Below, piece after piece: positions 56,189 to 64,000 of a stretch of DNA of 64,000 nucleotides. Location: the NCBI GenBank assembly GCA_024760905.1, contig CM045729.1:58778580-58842579 (forward strand), read 5' to 3'. The notes beneath the pieces were generated by a model. It did not search any database and was not told the origin of the DNA. It was given only the letters and a program-made list of their open reading frames with translations. The position numbers and the translations under genes are program-made. This DNA is from Plotosus lineatus (Eukaryota > Chordata > Actinopteri > Siluriformes > Plotosidae). Position 1 is the first letter of the stretch, and each line of letters begins with the position of its first letter.

Positions 56189-56276
56189 AGAGCTCAAGTT
56201 CAGCTGCCTGAATTTAAACATAAACACAGAATAACTGGAAATAGGGCTGAAACTTTCTCTCTTTCTTTTTATTTTT

Positions 56277-56284
56277 GTGTGTGT

Positions 56285-56315
<31 letters not shown>

Positions 56316-56394
56316 GGGGGGGCTCCTCGCGTCCACTGCTTGCTTCATACACATACCACATACTCACACATACGTACATACATACATACACATA

Positions 56395-56468
<74 letters not shown>

Positions 56469-56470
56469 AG

Positions 56471-56524
<54 letters not shown>
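56277..56524. repeat. (GT)n, G-run, (GT)n, (GA)n cluster
   Basis: GT (56277-56298), 24 consecutive G (56299-56322), GT (56397-56460) and GA (56473-56523). Confidence 0.97.
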
Positions 56525-56527
<3 letters not shown>

Positions 56528-56879
56528 GCTTTGTGTGCTAAGGATTAAGGATGATCATGACAAACATGACAAATCAGCTCAGGACTATACAGAATTCTTT
56601 TTAATGATCTCGAGGCAGTTGGGACCACAGTCACTAAAAAAAATAAATAAATAAATAAAAAAGAAAATAATTTGTAACACACTATGCTTTAATGGATTTA
56701 AACCCTGCAGTGCCCACAGGCTCCCCTTGCTCAAAAAGGCACTGGTACAGTATTGGCTACTGAATAATTAAGGGAAGGTTTGAGAGAATGTGAAGGAATG
56801 TGGGAAAATGTGTTTGGAAGGAGAGAAATGTTGGCTATGACTCCAAATCACATCATTAAGCAGTGAAAACAGTCATGTA

Positions 56880-57325
56880 CAGTACTCTAAAATCTTGGAT
56901 GAAAACCTTAGCCGTGGATGGGTCTTTTAGCATGCTGATGACCCAAGACGTATGGCCAAGGTAACAAACAAGCGGCTGAAAAAGAGGTACTTCAAGATCA
57001 TAGCGTAGTGCTCTAAACAGTTTTCAGTTTTCAGATAATGCTATAAAAAAAATCTGTGGATGGAGAAAATCAACAGCCTCAAATCCTTAAGGATCTGCAG
57101 AGGAGCTGTAAAAGTGGATGAACCAAAATCTCTTCTAAAACTTGTGCAAACGTGGTGACCAATAGAATAAACATCTGATCTCTGTGCATGTCACAAGAGT
57201 TTATACATCAAGTTAAGGCTTATTTTGCACAGCAATCAAATACTAGTTTTTCTTATTTGCTTGCAAATTAATTTATAACTTTTATATTATGTGTTTTTTC
57301 CCCGAATATTTTGTTTAATTGTTCT
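56880..57325 (+). pseudogene. Tc1-like transposase remnant, left part
   Basis: Contains gacccaagacgtatggccaa (the conserved QDPRHT-type region), later gatctgcagaggagctgtaa, and ends gcaaattaatttataacttt. Its right part reappears after the Gypsy element (63225-63270: taaaataaagcaaccactaa), so the Gypsy element landed in it. Confidence 0.8.
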
Positions 57326-57328
57326 GTG

Positions 57329-57360
57329 TGTTATGGCCTGTGCTTGTTGGCGACGTTTAA

Positions 57361-57405
<45 letters not shown>

Positions 57406-57779
57406 CCCATACACTGCAGGCGCTGGTGAGGGACATGGCTGTTACCCGCAGGCGAAATCCAGAGAGCGCACCTGAATTCACCCAGCCATCAGCAAGCTAT
57501 AAAGAGAAGTGATGCGCTTCCCTCCCGCGTCAGAGGATTGATTCCTCCATGCGATTCCGTCGCCCCGTAATGTCTCTGACACCTGGTTACCAGCTCCGTG
57601 CTCGACCAGGTTTCCGTGTTGATATATCCCAGTGATTTTGGTTTAGTGTTTTTCCCTCACCACTATGATGAGCACGATTTTCCTGTACTCCAGTGTTTCC
57701 CCTTAGCTCAATAAGGTCTTTGTTTCACCGTACCTGGTCTTCTGCATCTTTGGGTCCGACTTATATGCTCTCGGCCTCA
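57329..57779 (+). repeat. 5' LTR of the Gypsy element
   Basis: Contains a (CT)n run (57362-57402), a TATA-like ctataaagaga (57497) and caataaggtctttgtttcac near the end. The right 280 bp match 62948-63222 with about one difference in ten. The left boundary is inferred from the break in the Tc1 remnant. Confidence 0.75.
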
Positions 57780-57799
57780 AGAATCTTCTGACCAGAAAC

Positions 57800-58760
57800 A
57801 TGGACCCAGCGGAGACAGCCCAACTCCAGCAGGCATTATCCCACCAGGGAATCCACTTGCAACAACACAACTCCACCCTGAACCAAACTGTGGACAGCCT
57901 CCAAAAAATAACCACCAGCATGGTGCAGCTCGGCAGGAGGATGGACGCCATTGCCTCCCAACTCACTGCCATGACCCTGCACTCCCCCTTCACTCTCCAC
58001 TTTGGTGGTAACGCCAGCCCTACTCCCCATGCGCCGAGAGGCACTCATCCCCATGCCAGCCAGGTATTCGGGCACAATCGGCTCATGTGCATTTCCTCCA
58101 TCAGTGTTCGCTCATCTTCAGCCAGCAGCCGCTCTCATACACTACTGACCAATCCTAGACCGCTTTCATGATGAGCCTACGCACAGAGCAAGCAATGTCC
58201 TGGGCACTAGCGGTCGCCACCCATACCCCAGAGTTATGCTTGCACTTTGACCAGCTTGTGCTGGAAATGAAAAGGGTCTTTGACCATCTGGAAAAAGGGG
58301 AGGAAACGAGCAGTCAGCTACTACGAATCGAGAAAGGCTTGCAGTCAGTGTCGGAGTATGCGATCAGATTCCAGATCCTTGCTGTAGAAAGCGGCTGGAA
58401 CGACCCCGTGCTCCGGAGGACCTTCCTGCAGGGTATAAATGAGAGACTAAAGAACGAGTTCCTGGTAGATGAGACAGCAACTCACGAAGATTTGATCACC
58501 CTAATTACAAGACTGGACAATCGGCTAAGAGAGAGGGACAGATCCCGGAAGGAGTGGACAAGTCTCGTCTACCTGTCCTCAAGCTCCTCCGTGAGACCCA
58601 ATGCTGCCTCACCTCGAACCTCCTCACAATTTCTCAAGAACCCATGCAGTTGGGCCGTACCAGACTGATTGCAGAGGAGAGGCATCGGCGACTGACCAGC
58701 GACCTCTGCATCTACTGTGCAGAAAAGGGGCATCACCTCACCCAGTACCCAGCATGGCAG
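57800..58760 (+). pseudogene. Gypsy gag remnant
   Basis: First frame 57800-58171 starts MDPAETAQLQQALSHQGIHL. A second frame, 58168-58668, holds the capsid-like region (FDHLEKGEETSSQLLRIEKG, SVSEYAIRFQILAVESGWND). A third frame at about 58708-58760 has a knuckle-like [14 protein letters not shown] in which the last cysteine of CCHC is lost. Each step is a frame break. Confidence 0.85.
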
Positions 58761-58849
58761 AGTCCGACAGCTAGGAGAGGAGCAACAATGAGAGAACCCT
58801 CCAAGACGCCTGGGAAAGGCCTGGGAAGCGCCTGGTTCAAGGTACTCTG

Positions 58850-58985
58850 CACTCCGCACAACACACCCATTCAGTCGATGTATTCATTGACTCAGGCGCT
58901 GACACTAATCTCATTGATTGGGGGATGGTTGAGCTCCACAACCTACCCGTATATAAACTTGAATCCCCCAAGGAGGTAGTAGCCA
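58850..58985 (+). pseudogene. Gypsy aspartic protease remnant
   Basis: Codons from about 58870 read [20 protein letters not shown], with DSGAD in place of the usual D(S/T)GA active site. It ends where the coding sequence jumps (near 58990) to the end of the reverse transcriptase palm. Confidence 0.8.
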
Positions 58986-59604
58986 TTGACGGACGTTTAC
59001 CTGAACGACATCCTGATATTCTCTAATGACCATGACGAGCATCTTTGTAACGTAAGAATGGTTTTAATGAAGCTCATAGAGAACAGGTTATTTGTCAAAG
59101 TGGAGAAGTGCGAGTTCCATGTTCCCTCAGTCTCGTTCCTAGGGTCCATCGTTGAGAAGGGGCGGGTTAACTTCTATTGACGGTTCATGCAGAACTATAG
59201 CCGCCTAGAAGCCCCCCCTCACACAGCTGACATCACCCAAAGCACCTTTCCAGTGGTCCCCTAGTGTCCAGGTGGCGTACAACAGACTGAAGGCAAAGTT
59301 CATTAATGCACCAGTACTGATTTATCCAGACCCCTCACTGCAGTTCGTGATGGAGGTGGATGCCTTGGACTCGGGGCTTGGGGAGGTCCTCTCCCAGCGT
59401 TCTCCAACAGATTCGAAATTACACCTGTGCACCTTCTTCTCCCGTCGCTTATCCCCAGCGAAACGAAACTATGATGTTGGGAACGGTGAGCTGCTGCTGG
59501 TGGTCTTGGCACTCCAGGAGTGGTGGCACTGGCTGGAAGGGGCAGCCCACCCCTTCATGGTCTGGATCGACCGCTGTCTTACCTCCGTACAGCCAAGAGG
59601 TTGA
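58986..59604 (+). pseudogene. Gypsy reverse transcriptase end and RNase H remnant
   Basis: 58990-59180: [17 protein letters not shown], where the catalytic YxDD has Asn in place of the first Asp, then [20 protein letters not shown]. All RT blocks before this are deleted. 59272-59604: the RNase H-like region ([40 protein letters not shown]). A stop separates the two. Confidence 0.86.
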
Positions 59605-59720
59605 ACTCCCATCAGGCATGATGGTCACTCTACCTGGGGAGATTAAATTTTACGCTAACATACCGCCCCGGCTCCTGGAATATTAAACCAGATACTCTCT
59701 CCAGGCAGTTCTCCCTGGGG

Positions 59721-60900
59721 GTGATCCCTGGGGGGGTCACCACCATGGAGACCATCCTGCCCGCCTCTTGTGTACTTGGAGCCACTCGATGGGAGGTTGA
59801 ACGTTTAGGTCAGAAGACCCAGCAGGGGGAACTAGAGCCTGTCGGGTGCCCCCAAGGTCGGTCATATGTCCTCCCGCCAGCCAGAACCCTAGTGCTCCAA
59901 TGGGCTCACTCATCCAAATTGGCCTGCCACCCCAGAGCCCACCGAACTCTTTTCCTACTCCAACAACACTTTTGGTGGCCAACTACTTGTATAACAGCCA
60001 ACACCAGGGAGTTCGTTGGAGCTTGTGCTACCTGTGGCCGGAGCAAGTCTTCCCATCGTGCACCCACAGGCCTCCTTCAACCCTTACCCATTCCTCATTG
60101 CCCCTTGTCGCACATTGTGGTGGACTTTGTTACAGGGTTACCTCTGTCTGAGGGCAACACGGTCGTCCTAACGGTAGTAGACTGTTTCTCCAAGGCGGTC
60201 CACTTTGTCGCCCTACCCAAACTCCCCTCAGTGATGGAAACAGCTGGTCTCCTGGTCCAACATGTTTTTCACCTCCATGGAACCCCTCAGGATGTCGTTT
60301 CAGACTGAGGCCCCCAGTTTGCACCTAGAATTTGGAAGGCATTCTGAAACACCCTGGGAGTCTCCTGTAGTCTGACCTCCGGCTACTACCCTCAATCTAA
60401 TGGGCAGGCAGAGCAAACAAATCAGAGCCTCGGATCCTCCCTGCACTGCGTCGCCTCCCGCCTCCCGCCTCCCAGCCTTTTGGTCCACACACCTCCCTTG
60501 GATTGAATACTCACACAACTCCCTGGTCTGTGCAGCCACCAGGATGTCCCCCTTCATGGTGATCAATGGGTTCCAACCTCCCCTGTTCCCCAGCCAGGAG
60601 GTCGACGTGGCAGTTTCATCTGTCCAGGCACATTTCCGCAGAGCATGCCGGGTCTGGAAAGAATCCCGTGCCGCCCTGGAACGAACAGCAGCCCGAAATC
60701 AAAGAATCGCTGATCACCACCGGACCCCGGCACCTCCCTACACTGTCGGCAACGAGTTTGGCTCTCCTCCCGGGACCTGCCCCTGCAATTGGACTCAAAG
60801 AAATTGTCTCCCAGGTACATCGAGCACTGTGTCATTGAACGGATCATAAACCCCAGTGCCGTCCGACTCAAGCTCTTAGCCTCTAGTAAAGTGCATCCAA
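59721..60900 (+). pseudogene. Gypsy integrase remnant
   Basis: 59721-60308: zinc-binding residues (CATCGRSKSSH), then HIVVDFVTGLP (first Asp) and LTVVDCFSKAVHFVALPKLP, and VVSD (second Asp) followed by a stop codon. After it: [17 protein letters not shown] (Glu region), [19 protein letters not shown], and a C-terminal segment with [20 protein letters not shown], as in the GPY/F region. No chromodomain seen. Confidence 0.88.
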
Positions 60901-61224
60901 TATTCCATGGAGAGTAGGCCCTTGACTATTCACGTTTTTGCACCCACGGTTTGAGTATTCGCTGACTGCCGCGTGACCGGGCACGTGATTGAAATTCAGC
61001 CAATGGCTGCCCTCCTTTCTCCTGTTTGGTTGAGCTGATGTCCCGCCCCTTTTTCCTCATTCGCACACAAGTTGTCAATGAACCTCTTTTGTGTGTGTTT
61101 TAATTACCAGTTAAGCTTTATGTTACCACTCAAACGCTATGCGTCTTTTCTGGCTAAGCAATAGAAAACGCTGGATGTCTCTTATGAAGAAATAAGACTT
61201 TCTCCTGAGAAACGATGGCTTTCT

Positions 61225-62245
61225 CTGAACTGTTGTCTTTTTCAATTATTATTCCGGTACAGTACCTAAGTTCATGTTTATGCGTGAGATTTTATGTTCT
61301 GTAGTATGTTTAACAAATGATACCAAAAGGATAAACTTTATTACAGTATTCTTCATGTGAACTGAAGTTGGAGTGATGTCTCGAAGATGGCGCTGACCAG
61401 AGGGCGACGTCGCGGAGTTCTCAGAGTCAAATTGTTTCTTTGTTCGTTTTATTTGTTGTTTTGTTTGTTCATGTTTTGCACTATGCTTGTCTACAACCGG
61501 TCGACTGTACTACAGTGATAAGATCGGAGTATCTTTGGGCGTGTATAACTAAGCAGAGCTAACATGCTATTCGCGGAGCTAACATGCTATTAGCAGTGCT
61601 AGCATGCTATTAGCAGAGCTAGCATGCTATTGTTCGTTTTAATTTGTTTTATTTGTTTTTTTTTTGTTTGTTCATCTTATCGGGTGTACTCTCCTCAAGC
61701 CATGTTTCACAGAAACACAGTCATGTAGATCCGTCTGCGCTGCAATCTGAGCAAGAAAGTTGTCCATCTTGTTTCGCAGGGACTGAACATTTTAAAGCAG
61801 TATGGCCGGAAGTGCTAACCAAGTGCTGGAGAATCTGAGAACTCTGCCTGGGCTTAATGGTAGCATAGCATAGCAGCTCACGATAGGAGTTGTTGCGTGC
61901 TTAGTTGCCCCAAGCTGAAGTTGCTGATAGCTGTAGTAGGGTCGACCTATCATAGACGAGCATAGTGCAAAACATGAACAAACAAATAAAATAAATTAAA
62001 ACAAACAAAAACAATTTGACTCTGAGAACTCCGCGACGTTGCCCTCTCGGCAGCACCATCTTGGACACGTCACTTCAAGACGTCACTCCAAGCTCAATGT
62101 AAAAGGACATGAAGCGTAATAAAGTTTATCCTTTTGGTATCATTTGTTAAACATGCTACAGAACATAAAATCTCATGCACAAACATTAAGAATTAACTTA
62201 GGTACTGTACTGGAATAATAATTGAAAAAGACTTTAAAACGAGTG
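61225..62245. repeat. palindrome with about 290-bp arms
   Basis: Left arm 61225-61510 against right arm 61940-62245: caattattattccggtacag against ctgtactggaataataattg, and aatgataccaaaaggataaa against tttatccttttggtatcatt. The loop (about 430 bp) carries the 20-bp tandem repeat. The outer arm ends are sequence also found once in the sister element at 17510. Confidence 0.9.
61549..61632. repeat. about 21-bp tandem repeat, 4 copies
   Basis: gagctaacatgctattagca units with gcg/agc and aac/agc variants, in the loop of the palindrome. Confidence 0.92.
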
Positions 62246-62302
62246 CTTTACAACAGTATATGCTGTATAATGTTTATATATTTCATTACTAAATATCACA
62301 GT

Positions 62303-62631
62303 GGGGCAGTGGTGGTCTAGTGGTATAGGGCACTGGATCGCTGATCCAAAGGTTGGGGGTTCGAGTCCCACTCTCCACAAGGTTGTCACTGTCCCCCCAG
62401 TGCAGCTAACTGGGTTATCAAAGGCCGGCCATGTCTCTCATGTCAAAGGCATGTAAAAGAACCATTGCTGACTTTCGACAAGAATAGGCTGCAAAGCCGT
62501 CGGTAGGTTTCCGCCCTGCGATGGCCTGGCGAGCTGTCCAGGGTGTACTCTGCCCTCGCCTGAAGTTGGCTGGGATGGGCGCCAACCTCCCCGTGACCCT
62601 AATTAGGATTAAGCGGTTACATAAAATGATG
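62303..62631 (+). mobile_element. SINE-A copy with tail 2, target duplication visible
   Basis: Head ggcagtggtggtctagtggt, B-box gggttcgagtccc, body, then tail 2 (ccctgcgatggcctggcgag to attaggattaagcggttaca). Flanked by aatatcacagt at 62292-62302 and 62632-62642. The best copy of this layout in the window. Confidence 0.93.
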
Positions 62632-62947
62632 AATATCACAGTACAAAATTGAAAAGTTTTTCTTAATCATTACTATATTTTACTGCATCAATACTGTATT
62701 AATGAGTAAGACTGTCAGTAGAATGTGTTTAAGAAGCATATTTTAGCGCATGTAATAAATACATAGTATTTTACTGCCGGCTGCTCATTCGCGCATGTGA
62801 CGTCATACATGGGGTTTTACTTCCGCGGACACAACTCACGGATTATCTCGATTCGCGGGAAGGCCCGGAACTGTATCCCCGCGAATGTCAATGGCCTACT
62901 GTATCCCTGATCAAGCCCGTGGTGGAAAGTTCCCTCCAATATAAAGA

Positions 62948-63222
62948 GGAGCGGCGTGCTTCCCTCCAGCGTCAGAAGATTGATTCCTCCATGCAATTCC
63001 GTCTCCCCGTAATGTCTCTGACTCCTGGTTACCAGTTCCATGCTCGACCAGTTTCCCATGTTGATATATCCCAGTGATTTTGGTTTAGTGTTTTTCCCCT
63101 CTCTGCTACGATGAACATGATTTTTCTGTAGTCCAGTGCTTCCCCTTAGCTCAATAAAGTCCTTGTTTCATTATACCTGGTCTCCTGCATCTTTGGGTCC
63201 GACTGATATGCTCCCTGCGTCA
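62948..63222 (+). repeat. 3' LTR of the Gypsy element, partial
   Basis: Matches the 5' LTR from aatataaagaggagcggcg to tgggtccgactgatatgctc, ending gcgtcaca. caataaagtccttgtttcat includes a good polyadenylation signal. Confidence 0.82.
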
Positions 63223-63224
63223 CA

Positions 63225-64000
63225 GAGTGTCTGTTAAAATAAAGCAACCACTAAAAATTATAATTTCCATTGGCAACCTTGCAAAAATCAGCAGAAGATG
63301 AAATAATTACTTTACCCATAAAACATGATAGTACATTTCTCTTACATCGAGATATATTCATTCCCCATTTTTTTGTTATTATATAATAGCATTGGAGTTC
63401 ATGTTCTTCCCATTCAAGTAAAACAGACCTGCTTTGAGCAAGCTTGCACTCATATCTTCATGCGTGAGTATCACATTACATCTGATTACAAAACACAACA
63501 ATATAATGCCTGCTCAACCAATGTAAGTGTTAGCTTCAATACAAACTAAAACAAAACAACTTTACTCCACCACATTTTCCCATCTACAGTTTATTATTAA
63601 TGCAATAAGTAGAATCATGGGACCAGGCAGAAAAGATACCTCTCATATGCTGTTGCTCTTTGCCCTGCAATTTAGTGCGCTTTTTCTTTGGGAATATATT
63701 TGGTGGAGATATTGAGATTAAAGACTGAGCTCCCTGATGGAAAGAGGCCAAGACCCTGCAGCTCTGAGTCAATAAACCTCTGATGATGAGTTTGTGTTTT
63801 TCATTTGACAGAGGTCATTCCCAAAGCACACCCAGAGTACAGGGTAATTATGCCCCAAAGATAGCATACTGTATCCCTTTTTATTATTACATGCTACAAT
63901 GTGCTGTTCCAAGCATGTGTCTGACATGTTCTATCAAAAGATATTAAAGATAACAAATGTTATTTGCAGTTATTGAATTAGTTTCATGCCAAACTATCTT
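63225..64000. other. intron: end of Tc1 remnant, then unclassified
   Basis: 63225-63270 completes the interrupted Tc1 remnant. The rest shows no exon or element I recognise. Confidence 0.5.

Larger units (their letters stand above)
51210..56190 (+). mobile_element. Rex1-like LINE remnant, interrupted by SINE-A and an RTE-like LINE
   Basis: 51290-51930 reads, in broken frames, VKHLDAWCADNNLLLKTSKN, then FKFLGTHISENLSCSTNT, LIKKAHQHLFFLGTQK and IDSILTNC, the C-terminal end of a Rex1/CR1-type reverse transcriptase. The AT-rich 3' region is split by a SINE (52073) and by the RTE-like LINE (52574-55640), then resumes at about 55745 and ends aatgacattaaagttgaagc plus (TAATC)n. Confidence 0.8.
60913..62901. 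mobile_element. pogo/Tigger-like element inside the Gypsy element
   Basis: Left end agtaggcccttgactattca (first base lost, no clear TA) and right end aatgtcaatggcctactg followed by TA (62902-62903). Same family as 17510-18740: shared ttcagccaatggctgcctcc-like and ggggttttacttccg segments. It carries a large palindrome, a short tandem repeat and a SINE. No transposase is recognised. Confidence 0.85.
57329..63222 (+). mobile_element. Ty3/Gypsy LTR retrotransposon, degraded, interrupted
   Basis: Two related LTR-like segments (57497-57779 and 62948-63222) frame gag, protease, a deleted reverse transcriptase, RNase H and integrase remnants in the plus direction. A pogo element (60913-62901) splits the 3' coding end from the 3' LTR. 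The 3' LTR copy lacks the left half seen upstream (57329-57496). Frame breaks and a large deletion make it non-functional. Lineage within Ty3/Gypsy not settled. Confidence 0.92.

Noticed and set aside
62303..62400. Possible tRNA gene (A-box and B-box)
   Set aside because: The tRNA-like part is the head of a SINE present in many copies, with a poor acceptor stem and SINE body attached.

Overview
This window looks like teleost fish genomic DNA. It is low in coding density, rich in dinucleotide microsatellites, and full of fish-type transposable elements (Tc1 and pogo/Tigger DNA transposons, Rex1-like and RTE-like LINEs, tRNA-derived SINEs, a Ty3/Gypsy element). The species cannot be named from the sequence alone.

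The only host gene I can support is on the minus strand: the extracellular part of neural cell adhesion molecule 2 (ncam2). Thirteen exons lie between 42095 (5' side) and 29 (3' side). They encode, in order, Ig1 to Ig5, the first fibronectin type III (FN3) domain and the first half of the second. All 13 have canonical GT/AG junctions, the reading phase carries across all 12 introns, and they join into 612 codons with no stop. The signal-peptide exon lies upstream (beyond 42095, perhaps beyond 64000). The rest of FN3-2, the membrane anchor and the cytoplasmic tail lie beyond base 1. Bases 42096-64000 therefore most likely belong to the intron upstream of exon 2.

Everything else is intronic and is dominated by mobile DNA. 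Left part (1-10300): a pogo-like MITE next to the FN3-1 exon, two more MITEs, a Rex1-like LINE fragment between the two Ig5 exons, and a pogo element inside another pogo element that also carries a SINE. Middle (10300-42000): RTE-like 3' fragments with target-site duplications, many SINEs, a nearly complete Tc1 element (34899-36429), a hAT-type foldback MITE with a perfect 8-bp duplication, and large TA/CA/GT arrays. Right part (42100-64000): a 1.7-kb pogo-type element with a 240-bp-arm palindrome, a 3-kb RTE-like LINE (endonuclease plus reverse transcriptase, frameshifted) inserted in a Rex1-like LINE, and a nest of Tc1 remnant > Gypsy > pogo element > SINE.

The most interesting signal is a SINE family (called SINE-A here) with one tRNA-like head and body but two alternative 3' tails. 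Tail 1 is a fusion of the 5' end and the 3' end of the RTE-like LINE resident at 52574-55640. Tail 2 is shared with an unrelated V-SINE-like element. This points to tail exchange and to a LINE partner visible in the same window. I found no CRISPR array, no bacterial-type operon and no convincing structural RNA gene.
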